Assembly: GCF_026723765.1 (NCBI RefSeq)
Contig: NZ_CP113524.1
Location: forward strand, 4,179,501-4,243,500
Source: Lacrimispora xylanolytica
Lineage (GTDB): Bacteria; Bacillota; Clostridia; Lachnospirales; Lachnospiraceae
Reading direction: 5' to 3'
DNA length: 64,000 bases
Shown piece by piece: positions 8,718-18,087 of this stretch. Below the pieces are notes generated by a model. The model saw only the letters and a list, made by a program, of their open reading frames with translations, was not told the origin of the DNA and did not search any database. The translations under genes were made by a program, and so were the position numbers. Positions within the stretch are counted from its first letter, which is position 1, and every line of letters starts with the position of its first letter.

Positions 8718-9548
8718 TTACAATTTTCCTCCGGATGTTGCAATTCCATCAATGAACTGCTTCTGAAATATGAGGTAGATTACAATCATGGGAATACAGG
8801 CTAACAACGACGCTGCCATCAATTCCGGATAGTTTGTTACAAACTGGCCCTGAAGCTTTGCCAGTGCCGCTGATAATGGCATGGTATTTTGCTCCGTGTT
8901 GACTACCAGGGGCCACATCAGATCTTTAAAAGCAAACAAGGCAGTAAAGATACCGAGAGCCACCATGGAGGACTTGGTCAGGGGCGCCATCACATGTAGA
9001 AAGGTCTGACCGATGTTACAGCCGTCTAATCTGGCAGCTTCCTCTAAGGATGCCGGAAGCCCCATATAGGCCTGACGGAGAAGGAAGGTGCCAAAGGCAG
9101 TGACAAGACCTGGAAAGAGAAGTCCAAACCAGGTATTAAGAGCGCCAAGGCGGCTTACCATAAGATACTGAGGAATGATGAAAATCTGGGTGGGTACCAT
9201 CATCTGAAAGAGAACCAGGGAAAATGCCAGGTTCTTTCCTTTGAAATGAAGGCGTCCAAAGGCATATCCAGCCATGGTAGCCGTCAGCACCGCACATACG
9301 ACTCTGCCTACTATGAGAACAAGGGTATTCCAGTAGAGCCGTAAAAAATTCATCTTGCTCATGACCGCCAAAAAAGCATCCTTTCTCCAGGTACTGGGAA
9401 AGATGATGAACGGATTCATCTGAGTTGCCTCAGATGCCGATTTAAAGGCGGTTAATATCATCCATATAAAGGGTACCAGCATAACCACAGACCCTATAAA
9501 GAGGATCACGTAAATAAGGCCTTCCCTTACTTTTCTGCTCTTATCCAT
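8718..9548 (-). CDS. Carbohydrate ABC transporter permease (MalG type)
   Basis: A 276-residue inner-membrane protein with six predicted transmembrane helices. The ATPase-contacting EAA loop reads EEAARLDGCNIGQTFLHV, and FIWMILTAFKSASEA near the N-terminus is typical of MalG/MsmG proteins. It forms the channel with the upstream permease. No sugar ATPase gene is in the operon, so it probably uses a shared MsmK/MsmX-type ATPase encoded elsewhere, as is usual in this CUT1 group. Confidence 0.94.
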   Translation of the reverse strand: MDKSRKVREGLIYVILFIGSVVMLVPFIWMILTAFKSASEATQMNPFIIFPSTWRKDAFLAVMSKMNFLRLYWNTLVLIVGRVVCAVLTATMAGYAFGRLHFKGKNLAFSLVLFQMMVPTQIFIIPQYLMVSRLGALNTWFGLLFPGLVTAFGTFLLRQAYMGLPASLEEAARLDGCNIGQTFLHVMAPLTKSSMVALGIFTALFAFKDLMWPLVVNTEQNTMPLSAALAKLQGQFVTNYPELMAASLLACIPMIVIYLIFQKQFIDGIATSGGKL

Positions 9549-9562
9549 GTTTTTTCCTCCTC

Positions 9563-10471
9563 CTATGAGCTGTAATTAACCCACTTCTTCTGGCAGAACA
9601 TCTGAATGACCGTAATCAATAAGATGACCACTAAAAGAAGCATGACAATGGAAGAACCATATCCCTTATTTCCCTCAATGAAGGAATATTTATAGAAGAG
9701 ATACACCAGTGACTGGGTTTTTACAAGAGCAGGATTGCTTTTTTCCATCATCATATAGATACTGTCAAACACCTGCATGGCACCGATGATCCTTGTCACC
9801 GCGACAAAGAACATGGTCGGTGATATGAGAGGAAGGGTCACGTAGAAAAACTGCTTTACACCTCCTGCACCGTCAATCTGGGCGGCCTCATAATAATCCT
9901 TTGGAATTTCTTTTAAGCCGGCAATAAAGAGTACCATGTTGTAGCCGAGAATAGACCAGATACCTACCACAGCCACTGAGATGTAGGCAGTGCTTGGATT
10001 TGAGATCCAGTTGACAGAGGATAAGCCCATACTGTTTAACAAATGATTAAAGAGACCAAATTCCGAATTATAAAGCCATCTCCACACCATGGCAACCGCT
10101 GCCGGAGCAGCTACCATGGGAAGAAAGTAAATGGTTCTCCATGCAGACTTTCCACGGATCTTTCCGTCCATTAAGACGGCCAGCAAAAGGGCAATTGCAA
10201 TGGAAAAAGGCACTTCCACCAAAGCATATTTACAAGTATTGATCAGAGCCTGCCATACCATTTGATCGCTGAACAGCTTTTCATAATTTTGAAAGCCTAC
10301 AAAAATATTGCCCTTTCCAAAAGCCCCTGTCTTAAAAAAGCTTTGATAAATGGTTTGGAAAATCGGGATGATGTTTAGGATCATCAGACCCGCCATGGTA
10401 GGCAGAAGAAACATCCACCCCCATAGAAACTCACTTCTCTCCCGTCTGGATCCTTTTCTTTTTGTGTTCAT
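9563..10471 (-). CDS. Carbohydrate ABC transporter permease (MalF/MsmF type)
   Basis: A 302-residue membrane protein with six helices. It starts with a basic stretch and LWGWMFLLPTMAGLMI, and has the EAA loop YYEAAQIDGAGGVKQFF. It pairs with the following MalG-type permease (14 bases between genes). The binding-protein gene lies upstream, separated by a strong hairpin. Confidence 0.94.
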   Translation of the reverse strand: MNTKRKGSRRERSEFLWGWMFLLPTMAGLMILNIIPIFQTIYQSFFKTGAFGKGNIFVGFQNYEKLFSDQMVWQALINTCKYALVEVPFSIAIALLLAVLMDGKIRGKSAWRTIYFLPMVAAPAAVAMVWRWLYNSEFGLFNHLLNSMGLSSVNWISNPSTAYISVAVVGIWSILGYNMVLFIAGLKEIPKDYYEAAQIDGAGGVKQFFYVTLPLISPTMFFVAVTRIIGAMQVFDSIYMMMEKSNPALVKTQSLVYLFYKYSFIEGNKGYGSSIVMLLLVVILLITVIQMFCQKKWVNYSS

Positions 10472-10498
10472 GTAACCCCTCCCATCTCTGATTAAAAG

Positions 10499-10524
10499 GG
10501 GGAGGCAATCCTTATCGCCTCCCC
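10499..10524 (-). terminator. Intercistronic stem-loop between binding-protein and permease genes
   Basis: GGGGAGGC (10499-10506) and GCCTCCCC (10517-10524) with a ten-base loop, just after the binding-protein stop. There is no T run on the - strand, so partial termination or protection of the upstream mRNA is likely. This is a common way to make more binding protein than permease. Confidence 0.65.
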
Positions 10525-10532
10525 TGCCTTAC

Positions 10533-11873
10533 CTATTCGTTTGCCAGCATGGAATTCATTTCCTTTTCAATATCCTTACATACTTCCTCTGTGCTCTTGT
10601 TTCCGTTCCAGGCATCAATCAGCTTTTCATGGATCATGTTGGTCCATGCCATGGTTGATTTGGAGTATGGACGGATTACAAGGTCATCCATCATGTCAAG
10701 ATAAGCCTTTAAATTAAAGGAAGGATAGGATTTTACCCAGTTGTCTGTGGTTCCTGCATAAGCAGACATAACGATTCCAAGGTCAGACTGCTTTTGCTGC
10801 GCGTCCTTGGAGCCCATGTATTCAATCAGCTTCCATGCTTCTTCCGGCATGGAGGTATTGCCAGATGCTGCCCAGCCAAGACCATTATAGATTGTTGCTC
10901 TTCTTCCGGAAGCGGCATCCTTTGGAAGAACTGCAATGTCACAGTTTGATTTTACATAATCATTGTTGCAAAGCTCTGGAAGCATCCAGGATCCCTGTGT
11001 GATCATAGCCACTTTACCAGCTTCAAACAACGCTTCTTCTTTATTCTCAGCAATTACTTCATATGGCGGTGCATATCCTGCCTTCATTAAATCGGTAAGG
11101 AAGGTAAGTCCTTTAATGGTTCCTTCCTGGCCAAAGCCGGAGGACTTCTTATCATCACTGATGACGTAACCGCCCATATCATAAACAATATTACACCAGC
11201 CAGCCTGATCATTGGTTGGGTTAATGGCAAAGCCGTACTGACTTCCATCTGACTTTGTCAGCTTTTTAGCTGCATCTGCAAAGGTATCCCAGGTCCAGCT
11301 TGCGTCTGGATAGGAAAGTCCAGCCTCATCAAACATGGTCTTGTTGTACCAAAGTGCAATGGTATCTATGTCCTTAGGAACTGCAAACTGCTTTTTCCCT
11401 TCCCAATTATAAATATCTACGATTTCTTTTGGGAATTTATCCATCTCAAGGGTCTTGCTGTCCTTAATCCGGTCTGTCAAGTCAAGGAGCATGTCGTATT
11501 GAGCATATTTGGCAATCTCATTGGAATGCATCCAGAATACATCTGGAAGAGAACCTCCGGTAGCCCCTGCCTCCAACATGGTCCAGTACTGCTCCCATGG
11601 GGTGACCTGTATCTGGGTCTTAATTCCTGTTGCCTGGGTAAAGTCCTTCATAATCTCTGTTAACCCCGGCTCCTGATTCTTATCCCAGATAGCAACCGTC
11701 AGTGTCTTGCCTCCACCGGTATTTTCTGCTGCCTTGGTGGTTTCCGCCGCCTGCTTTGTCTCCTCTTTGCCGGCTGACGTAGCTTCTTTTCCTGTCTGCT
11801 GGCTCGCACATCCCACAAGTGCCGCTGCAGCAATTGCTGCAAATGCCGCTGTAAATCCCCATTTACGTCTCAT
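10533..11873 (-). CDS. Sugar ABC transporter substrate-binding lipoprotein
   Basis: A 446-residue extracellular solute-binding protein (family 1). The first ~22 residues are a lipoprotein signal with the lipobox LVGC. A Thr/Lys/Glu/Ala-rich linker follows, then TLTVAIWDKNQEPGLTEIM and the family's conserved segments (DVFWMHSNEIAKYAQYDMLLDL, split here only by description). It is first in the alpha-galactoside operon and would capture raffinose- or melibiose-like sugars at the membrane surface. It is transcribed away from the AraC gene region, with a TATAAT box at 11959-11964 on the - strand. Confidence 0.93.
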   Translation of the reverse strand: MRRKWGFTAAFAAIAAAALVGCASQQTGKEATSAGKEETKQAAETTKAAENTGGGKTLTVAIWDKNQEPGLTEIMKDFTQATGIKTQIQVTPWEQYWTMLEAGATGGSLPDVFWMHSNEIAKYAQYDMLLDLTDRIKDSKTLEMDKFPKEIVDIYNWEGKKQFAVPKDIDTIALWYNKTMFDEAGLSYPDASWTWDTFADAAKKLTKSDGSQYGFAINPTNDQAGWCNIVYDMGGYVISDDKKSSGFGQEGTIKGLTFLTDLMKAGYAPPYEVIAENKEEALFEAGKVAMITQGSWMLPELCNNDYVKSNCDIAVLPKDAASGRRATIYNGLGWAASGNTSMPEEAWKLIEYMGSKDAQQKQSDLGIVMSAYAGTTDNWVKSYPSFNLKAYLDMMDDLVIRPYSKSTMAWTNMIHEKLIDAWNGNKSTEEVCKDIEKEMNSMLANE

Positions 11874-11958
11874 TACGCTACCTCCCTGTTTGACTATTTT
11901 ACATGTTTTCTTTAACTAATGCCATTACTTTTTGTGCACTTTTCTTTTGTATGGTGTT

Positions 11959-11964
11959 ATTATA
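11959..11964 (-). promoter_or_regulatory. -10 box of the alpha-galactoside operon promoter
   Basis: A TATAAT box on the - strand lies about 85 bases before the binding-protein start. No good -35 sequence is seen at the right distance, as expected for an activator-dependent promoter. The neighbouring AraC regulator is the obvious candidate. Confidence 0.5.
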
Positions 11965-12005
11965 ATATATAGTTTGCATAAATAACATGGATTTTTGTGA
12001 TTGAA

Positions 12006-12818
12006 TTATGGTATTTTGTTATATCCCAGGCTGCCAGTGCGGATTCCTTTCCGATATTGTAAGGGGGACTGCCCCTCTGCCTGTTGAAAGCATCTGCAGA
12101 ATACAGAAGCATCATGAAAGCCACAGGATAATCCTGTTTCTGTCATAGACAGCTCCGTATCCTCCAGCAGTCTTTTTGCCTCCATAATTCGATAAGCCGT
12201 TAAATACTGCTTGGGAGAGATATTTTTATGCTTCATGAAAAGCTTATATAGGTAGGTTCTGTCGATGCCCACATGTCGGGCCACATCTTCAATCCGTATG
12301 GAATAGCTGAAATTATGATGGATGTAGGATTCTGCCCTTAGTAAGTAGCTGGCTTCAAATTCGCCCTCCTCCTTTCTTTTGGGAAGCATGGAAAACAGGA
12401 GATAAAAATACCCTGTCATGGCATCCTGCCTATCCCCTCCTTCCAAAAACAATTCCACCAGCTTAGACATGCAGCGTTTCCACTCATTTCCTTCCTCAAA
12501 CCCATAAACATATCCGGTCTCTTCCTGTATATGCTCCCTTAAAAGTCGCTCCCCATCCCCACCGGCAAAAGATACCCAGGCGTATTCCCAGGGTTCCAGC
12601 GGATCTGCTTCATAATAAGTCACCTCCTGAGGCTTAATTAAAAATCCCTCTCCTTCCTTTAATGAATACTCTTTACTTCCTGTCCGGTAAATTCCCTTCC
12701 CCTTAAGAATCACATGCAGCAGATAATGGGTCCGTATGGCAGGACCGAAAAAATGCCCTGGTGCACAGGATTCATGGCCGCAGAAATAGATGGTAAGTCC
12801 TCTGGCTGTCTGATTCAT
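12006..12818 (-). CDS. AraC-family regulator of the alpha-galactoside locus (first copy)
   Basis: A 270-residue protein with an N-terminal cupin-type sugar-sensing domain (APGHFFGPAIRTHYLLHVIL, GEGFLIKPQEVTYYEAD) and a C-terminal pair of helix-turn-helix motifs (IEDVARHVGIDRTYLYKLF, then LSMTETGLSCGFHDASVFCR). It is placed between the ABC operon and the divergent GH4 gene, so it probably activates both when an alpha-galactoside is present. Inducer identity is inference. Confidence 0.9.
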   Translation of the reverse strand: MNQTARGLTIYFCGHESCAPGHFFGPAIRTHYLLHVILKGKGIYRTGSKEYSLKEGEGFLIKPQEVTYYEADPLEPWEYAWVSFAGGDGERLLREHIQEETGYVYGFEEGNEWKRCMSKLVELFLEGGDRQDAMTGYFYLLFSMLPKRKEEGEFEASYLLRAESYIHHNFSYSIRIEDVARHVGIDRTYLYKLFMKHKNISPKQYLTAYRIMEAKRLLEDTELSMTETGLSCGFHDASVFCRCFQQAEGQSPLQYRKGIRTGSLGYNKIP

Positions 12819-12937
12819 TCAGCATACCTCCATGCAACAAAATAACAATTATAGGAAACAATCTTCCTATCTTTTTATCTATGGCAATTATACAATAGCA
12901 TCATCAGGGCTGCAATGAAAAACAAGGAGGAATTCAT

Positions 12938-14260
12938 ATGGTAAAGATAACGTTTATGGGGGCCGGAAGCACCATTTTTGCAAGAAATGTCCTGGGTGAC
13001 TGCATGTGCACCCCTGTGCTTTGGGATGCACAAATTGCCCTCTATGACATCGATTCGGAGCGTCTTTCTGATTCCAAACTGATTCTAAATGCAATCAACA
13101 AAAATATAAACCAGGGCCGTGCTAATATAAGAGGATATCTTGGAGTGGAAAACAGAAAAGAAGCGCTTCGTGATGCCACCTTTGTAGTAAATGCCATCCA
13201 GGTGGGCGGGTACGATCCCTGCACCATCATTGACTTTGATATTCCTAAGAAGTACGGCTTAAAGCAGACCATAGCCGATACCCTGGGAATCGGAGGAATT
13301 ATGAGAGGACTTAGAACCATACCGGTTCTTGAAGAATTTGCAAAGGATATGGAAGAGGTATGTCCCAACGCCTATTTCTTAAACTACACCAATCCAATGG
13401 CCATTCTCACTGGCTATATGCAAAAGTATACTTCCATTAAGACCATCGGACTCTGCCACAGCGTTCAGGTATGCTCAGAAACCTTACTAAAGGAGCTTGA
13501 TATGGAGGATAAGCTTGAGGGCCGTACCGAGCTGATTGCCGGAATCAATCACATGGCCTGGCTGTTAAAGTTAAATGACAGAGACGGCAACGACCTTTAT
13601 CCGGTCATTCGTGAAAAAGCATTAAAGAAGAATCAAACAGAAAAGCATAAAGATATGGTTCGCTTTGAATACATACAGCACCTTGGATATTACTGCACCG
13701 AGTCCAGTGAGCACAATGCGGAATACAATCCATATTTCATTAAATCAAAGTATCCGGAGATGATTGAAGATTTTCAGATTCCTCTCGATGAATACCCCCG
13801 ACGCTGCATCAAACAGATTAAAGGCTGGGAAGAGGAAAAAGCTTCTATATTAAATAACGGTGAAATCACTCACACCCGTTCCCTGGAATACGCTTCTTAT
13901 ATTATGGAAGCAATTGTAACCAATCAGCCCTATAAGATCGGTGCAAGTGTATTAAATCACGGCCTCATTGAGAATCTTCCCTCGGATGCCTGTGTAGAGG
14001 TTCCATGTCTTGTGGATGGAAGCGGAATCACTCCATGCCGGGTGGGCCGCCTTCCTACCCAGCTGGCAGCCATGAATATGACCAATATAAATCCTCAGCT
14101 TCTTACTATAGAAGCTGCTCATAACAGAGATGTCTCCATGATCTATCAGGCGGCCATGCTGGATCCTCATACCAGTGCTGAGCTTAATATAAGGGACATA
14201 CGGGCAATGGTAGATGAGCTCATCAAAGCTCATGGGGAATACATGAAAATGTATCGTTAA
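12938..14260 (+). CDS. melA: Alpha-galactosidase, glycoside hydrolase family 4 (MelA type)
   Basis: A 440-residue NAD+- and Mn2+-dependent enzyme with a strong AAGGAGG site before the ATG. The N-terminal dinucleotide fold is KITFMGAGSTIFARNVLGD. The metal-ligand residues are in LCHSVQV and GINHMAW, and NAIQVGGYDP and NYTNPMAI are typical of MelA. GH4 enzymes act by oxidation at C3 and elimination rather than by a classical double displacement, so this locus carries two mechanistically different alpha-galactosidases. It is transcribed divergently from the AraC gene. Confidence 0.93.
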   Translation: MVKITFMGAGSTIFARNVLGDCMCTPVLWDAQIALYDIDSERLSDSKLILNAINKNINQGRANIRGYLGVENRKEALRDATFVVNAIQVGGYDPCTIIDFDIPKKYGLKQTIADTLGIGGIMRGLRTIPVLEEFAKDMEEVCPNAYFLNYTNPMAILTGYMQKYTSIKTIGLCHSVQVCSETLLKELDMEDKLEGRTELIAGINHMAWLLKLNDRDGNDLYPVIREKALKKNQTEKHKDMVRFEYIQHLGYYCTESSEHNAEYNPYFIKSKYPEMIEDFQIPLDEYPRRCIKQIKGWEEEKASILNNGEITHTRSLEYASYIMEAIVTNQPYKIGASVLNHGLIENLPSDACVEVPCLVDGSGITPCRVGRLPTQLAAMNMTNINPQLLTIEAAHNRDVSMIYQAAMLDPHTSAELNIRDIRAMVDELIKAHGEYMKMYR

Positions 14261-14284
14261 TGGATCATTTGCGTTAAATAATAT

Positions 14285-14313
14285 TTGCATGTCATATTGG
14301 CTTCCTGTATAAT
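14285..14313 (+). promoter_or_regulatory. Sigma-A promoter before the second AraC gene
   Basis: TTGCAT (14285-14290) and a perfect TATAAT (14308-14313) with a 17-base spacer. It lies just before a terminator hairpin, so a transcript from here would have to read through or be attenuated. Confidence 0.55.
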
Positions 14314-14363
14314 AGACCCATCAGATATCAGTTTTAAAGCTGCTGTCTGAACGGGTCTTTTTC
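14314..14363 (+). terminator. Intrinsic terminator after the GH4 gene, or leader attenuator
   Basis: AGACCC pairs with GGGTCT, and inner CAGA pairs with TCTG, followed by TTTTTCT. It can end the GH4 transcript. Because the preceding promoter box abuts it, it could also act as an attenuator for the AraC gene. Confidence 0.6.
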
Positions 14364-14385
14364 TATATGGAGGTGGATTTCATTG

Positions 14386-15258
14386 ATGGAAAAACAAACC
14401 ACATACAACAACGTAGCAGGTTTCCGCTGTTTAAGAAATATCAAACGGCAGACCAATGACTTATACCTGGTCCACTGCGGAATCCAGAAGTGTCCCCCAG
14501 GCTATACCTACGATCATAAGATTCCCAATGAGTATCATCTTCATTTTGTGCTGGAAGGCACAGGTGCTCTTATTATTGGGGAAAAGCAGTATGATTTAAA
14601 GACCGACGATATTTTCCTGATTCCAAAAGGAATCCCCATCCGTTATCACGCGAACTACGAAAATCCCTGGGAATATATGTGGATCACCTTTGACGGAGAG
14701 ATGGCAGAGGCTTACTTAAGCTATGCCGGACTATCTGCTGATTCACCAGCCATTCACTCCCAAATTCCAAGCCAGGTTTATCTTCCCATGATTCAGAAGA
14801 TTCTGGATTTAAACCAGCTTACTTTTTATAATGAAATCCGGCGGGTAGGATATTTATATGAAATACTCTCTTCCCTGATCGAGATGCAGAGTTCTTTAAA
14901 GACTAGCCGTAAAAAGCAATACGATTATTCCATCGACACCTATGTTGATTATGCGCTTCAATATATAAAGCTTCATTACGAACATATTACCGTACAGGAC
15001 ATTGCAGATTATATTGGAATCAACCGTTCGTATTTGACATCTATATTTAAAAAACAGCTTCACGTTTCACCGAAAGAATACCTGATGAGGTTTAAGCTTA
15101 ATATCGCCGCAAAGCAGCTTACTGACACTTCTATGTCCATTCAGGAGATCGCCACCGGCATCGGATATGATAATCCCCTTACCTTTTCAAAAATTTTCAA
15201 ACAGGAATACGGAATCAGCCCCAGACATTACCGGGAAGAAAAAAAGATATCGATATAA
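14386..15258 (+). CDS. AraC-family transcriptional regulator (second copy)
   Basis: A 290-residue regulator. The ATG at 14386 is chosen, with GGAGGTGG about nine bases before it; an in-frame TTG at 14383 is also possible. It has an N-terminal cupin fold (CPPGYTYDHKIPNEYHLHFV, DDIFLIPKGIPIRYHAN) and a C-terminal AraC domain (VQDIADYIGINRSYLTSIF, MSIQEIATGIGYDNPLTFSK). It has the same architecture as the AraC protein at 12006-12818 and may answer to a related sugar. Confidence 0.9.
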   Translation: MEKQTTYNNVAGFRCLRNIKRQTNDLYLVHCGIQKCPPGYTYDHKIPNEYHLHFVLEGTGALIIGEKQYDLKTDDIFLIPKGIPIRYHANYENPWEYMWITFDGEMAEAYLSYAGLSADSPAIHSQIPSQVYLPMIQKILDLNQLTFYNEIRRVGYLYEILSSLIEMQSSLKTSRKKQYDYSIDTYVDYALQYIKLHYEHITVQDIADYIGINRSYLTSIFKKQLHVSPKEYLMRFKLNIAAKQLTDTSMSIQEIATGIGYDNPLTFSKIFKQEYGISPRHYREEKKISI

Positions 15259-15263
15259 AAAAA

Positions 15264-15298
15264 ATAAGGAGGCAGATCAAAGCGACCTGCCTCCTTAT
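15264..15298. terminator. Bidirectional terminator
   Basis: Perfect 12-bp stem ATAAGGAGGCAG with CTGCCTCCTTAT, between the convergent AraC and DUF1858 genes, with an A run on the left. Confidence 0.8.
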
Positions 15299-15304
15299 AT
15301 ATAT

Positions 15305-15505
15305 TTATCTGTCTGCCAGAACTTCATTAATCTGGGAAACTAAAACGTCACAGTCTAATCCATGAACCATGCACGCTTCCTCTAAAGACTCTCCCTGAGA
15401 AGATGGGCATCCAAGGCAATGCATGCCTGCACGCATTAAAATCGGTGCTATGCATTCATCTATCTGAAGCAAATTGCCGATTACCATATTTTTATCGATC
15501 TGCAT
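15305..15505 (-). CDS. DUF1858 domain protein (hybrid-cluster-associated redox protein type)
   Basis: A 66-residue protein that matches the DUF1858 small-domain pattern: [20 protein letters not shown] followed by a CXXC disulfide motif HCLGCPSS and a helical end. These small proteins often sit next to redox or fermentation enzymes and may carry a reversible disulfide. The gene has a good ribosome site (AGGAGG) and is divergent from the pyruvate formate-lyase operon. The exact function is not known. Confidence 0.85.
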   Translation of the reverse strand: MQIDKNMVIGNLLQIDECIAPILMRAGMHCLGCPSSQGESLEEACMVHGLDCDVLVSQINEVLADR

Positions 15506-15629
15506 CTCGTATACCTCCTTTTAAAAATGTACATATTGTCATTATAATATAATACTTTTTCCTATAATAAGCAAGATAAAAATCACTTTTATCAATTTAT
15601 AAAAATTTTTATCAATAATAAGGTTATAC

Positions 15630-15659
15630 TTGACATTGTATACAGTATTCATATATAAT
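15630..15659 (+). promoter_or_regulatory. Sigma-A promoter of the pyruvate formate-lyase operon
   Basis: TTGACA (15630-15635), an 18-base spacer and TATAAT (15654-15659), about 90 bases before the start codon. Both hexamers are perfect, which fits a highly expressed fermentative operon. Confidence 0.75.
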
Positions 15660-15662
15660 ATA

Positions 15663-15683
15663 TTCATACAAAGATTGTATGAA
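15663..15683 (+). promoter_or_regulatory. Dyad in the pfl leader
   Basis: Perfect 9-bp arms TTCATACAA / TTGTATGAA with a three-base centre, starting four bases after the -10 box. Its position and symmetry suggest an operator or a 5'-end mRNA hairpin. It does not match an FNR or Rex box that I know well. Confidence 0.5.
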
Positions 15684-15747
15684 ATATTATCTTTGACGGC
15701 ACTTATCTATTGACATTACTTATAAAGAATTTTGGAGGTACAACACT

Positions 15748-17808
15748 ATGAGACCAGAATGGAGAGCCTTTAAAGGCGGCGCTTGGGAACGTGAAGTTAA
15801 CGTCCGGGACTTTATCCAGAAGAACTATACCCCTTACGACGGTGACGACTCTTTCCTTGTTGGAGCGACTGCCGCAACCAAAGAGCTTTGGGAGCAGGTT
15901 CTTGAATTATCTAAAAAAGAAAGAGAAGCCGGCGGCGTTCTTGATATGGACACTAAGGTTATTTCTTCCCTTACTTCCCATGGACCAGGATATTTAAACA
16001 AAGACAAAGAGAAAATCGTTGGATTCCAGACAGATAAGCCATTTAAGCGTTCCTTACAGCCTTACGGCGGTATTCGTATGGCAGAGAAGGCTTGTGCAGA
16101 CAATGGTTATACCATTGACCCAGAAGTAAAGGAATTCTTCTCCACACATAGAAAAACACACAACGCAGGTGTTTTCGATGCTTACACACAGGAAATGCGT
16201 GACTGCCGTTCCAGCCATATCATCACTGGACTTCCAGATGCTTACGGCCGTGGACGTATCATCGGTGACTACCGCCGTGTAGCTCTTTACGGAATCGATT
16301 TCCTGATTCAGGATAAAGAAGATCAGAAAGATACCACAAGCTCTGTTATGTACGCTGATGTAATCCGTGACCGCGAGGAATTATCCGAGCAGATCCGTGC
16401 TCTCAAAGATTTAAAGAAGCTTGGTCAGATTTACGGCTTCGACCTTTCAAGACCAGCTGAGAACGTACAGGAAGCAATCCAGTGGACCTACATGGCATAC
16501 CTGGCTGCTGTTAAAGATCAGAACGGTGCTGCTATGTCCCTTGGACGTACCTCCACATTCATCGATGTATACGCTCAGAGAGACTTAGAGGAAGGTACCT
16601 TTACAGAGGAGCAGATTCAGGAATTCGTAGACCACTTCGTTATGAAGCTTCGTCTTGTAAAATTTGCCCGTACACCAGAATACAACGAGTTATTCTCAGG
16701 AGATCCTACCTGGGTAACTGAGTCTATCGGTGGTGTAGGTATTGACGGACGTCACCTTGTTACAAAGATGTCCTTCCGTTATCTGCACACATTAAATACA
16801 TTAGGAACCGCTCCAGAGCCAAACTTAACAGTTCTCTGGTCTACAAGACTTCCAGAAGGCTTCAAACGCTTCTGTGCTAAGTCTTCCATCGAGTCTTCAT
16901 CTATCCAGTATGAGAACGACGACTTAATGAGAGTTACTCACGGTGATGACTATGCCATCGCTTGCTGTGTATCTTCCATGAGAGTTGGTAAAGAGATGCA
17001 GTTCTTCGGCGCCCGTGCCAACCTTGCAAAATGTCTCTTATACGCAATCAACGGCGGTGTAGATGAGATCTCCAAAAAGCAGATAGGACCAAAATACCGT
17101 CCGATTACCTCTGAATATTTAGAGTACGACGAAGTATTAGAATCCTACAAGCAGATGATGAAGTGGCTTGCTTCTGTTTATGTAAACACACTCAACATCA
17201 TTCACTTTATGCATGACAAATACAGCTATGAGCGCATTCAGATGGCTCTTCATGATAGAGAAGTAACCCGTTGGTTCGCAACCGGTATCGCTGGACTTTC
17301 CGTAGTAGCTGATTCCCTTTCTGCTATCAAGTATGCAAAGGTGAAAGCAATCCGCGACGAGAACGGTGTTGTTACTGATTATGAAATTGAAGGTGACTTC
17401 CCCAAATACGGCAACAACGATGACCGCGTTGACCAAATCGCTCATGATCTGGTTCACACATTTATGTCCTATATTAAGGAAAACCACACTTACAGAAACG
17501 GTATTCCTACAACCTCTATCTTGACAATTACCTCTAACGTAGTTTATGGTAAGAACACAGGAGCAACTCCTGATGGACGTAAGAAAGGTGACGCATTCGC
17601 ACCAGGTGCTAACCCAATGCACCACAGAGATACTCACGGTGCTGTCGCTTCCCTTGCATCTGTAGCAAAGCTTCCATTTAAAGATGCTCAGGATGGTATC
17701 TCCAATACCTTCTCCATCATTCCAGGTGCTCTTGGTAAGGAAGATCAGATCTTCCACGGCGATTTAGAGTTGGACCTTGAACTGGAACTCAGCGAAGACC
17801 AGAAATAA
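15748..17808 (+). CDS. pflB: Pyruvate formate-lyase large chain, lacking the glycyl-radical domain
   Basis: A 686-residue chain that matches pyruvate formate-lyase from its N-terminus ([19 protein letters not shown]) through the adjacent active-site cysteines (ACCVSSMR, Cys406-Cys407) to [15 protein letters not shown]. Usual enzymes are about 740-760 residues and end with the glycyl-radical segment RVSGYAV. Here the chain stops in an acidic tail at the point where that domain should begin, and the domain is a separate gene at 18088. The enzyme converts pyruvate and CoA to acetyl-CoA and formate. The gene has GGAGGT before the ATG and codons typical of a highly expressed gene. The split is real in this sequence: stop, new ribosome sites and two more small genes follow. 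Confidence 0.93.
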   Translation: MRPEWRAFKGGAWEREVNVRDFIQKNYTPYDGDDSFLVGATAATKELWEQVLELSKKEREAGGVLDMDTKVISSLTSHGPGYLNKDKEKIVGFQTDKPFKRSLQPYGGIRMAEKACADNGYTIDPEVKEFFSTHRKTHNAGVFDAYTQEMRDCRSSHIITGLPDAYGRGRIIGDYRRVALYGIDFLIQDKEDQKDTTSSVMYADVIRDREELSEQIRALKDLKKLGQIYGFDLSRPAENVQEAIQWTYMAYLAAVKDQNGAAMSLGRTSTFIDVYAQRDLEEGTFTEEQIQEFVDHFVMKLRLVKFARTPEYNELFSGDPTWVTESIGGVGIDGRHLVTKMSFRYLHTLNTLGTAPEPNLTVLWSTRLPEGFKRFCAKSSIESSSIQYENDDLMRVTHGDDYAIACCVSSMRVGKEMQFFGARANLAKCLLYAINGGVDEISKKQIGPKYRPITSEYLEYDEVLESYKQMMKWLASVYVNTLNIIHFMHDKYSYERIQMALHDREVTRWFATGIAGLSVVADSLSAIKYAKVKAIRDENGVVTDYEIEGDFPKYGNNDDRVDQIAHDLVHTFMSYIKENHTYRNGIPTTSILTITSNVVYGKNTGATPDGRKKGDAFAPGANPMHHRDTHGAVASLASVAKLPFKDAQDGISNTFSIIPGALGKEDQIFHGDLELDLELELSEDQK

Positions 17809-17820
17809 GGAGTGACTGCT

Positions 17821-18048
17821 ATGGCAGATCCAAAAGACAAACAAATCGACGATATCGTCTCCATGCTTGATGAATTCATGACAGGTAATGGCGGACACAT
17901 GAACATCCGTGTCGACAAAGACGGTACCGTAAATGCCGATAAGACTATGGCAAAAACAATTACTACAACTAGTTCCTCAGACTGCGCAGAAGGCGATCAG
18001 GCATGTAAAGTGCCAACGCTCTTCTTCGGTCTGGACCAGGAAGACTAA
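17821..18048 (+). CDS. Small peptide related to the N-terminal part of a glycyl-radical domain, no radical motif
   Basis: A 75-residue peptide. The ATG at 17821 is chosen because AAGGAG (17807-17812, overlapping the stop of the large chain) lies eight bases before it. Residues ~7-32 (KQIDDIVSMLDEF, NGGHMNIRV) parallel the beginning of the glycyl-radical peptide encoded next ([22 protein letters not shown]). It then diverges into a Thr/Ser-rich stretch with two cysteines (SDCAEGDQACKVPTLFF) and has no RVSGY. It looks like a decayed or repurposed duplicate of the domain. It may be a structural or regulatory subunit of the split enzyme; its role is unknown. Confidence 0.8.
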   Translation: MADPKDKQIDDIVSMLDEFMTGNGGHMNIRVDKDGTVNADKTMAKTITTTSSSDCAEGDQACKVPTLFFGLDQED

Positions 18049-18087
18049 TCAAACACATTTGTACAAACACATAAGGAGGATAACACT

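Noticed and set aside
17137-17757. 206-codon - strand frame inside the pyruvate formate-lyase gene
   Set aside because: Shadow of a highly biased coding gene on the other strand, with Cys- and Val-rich nonsense composition and no ribosome site.
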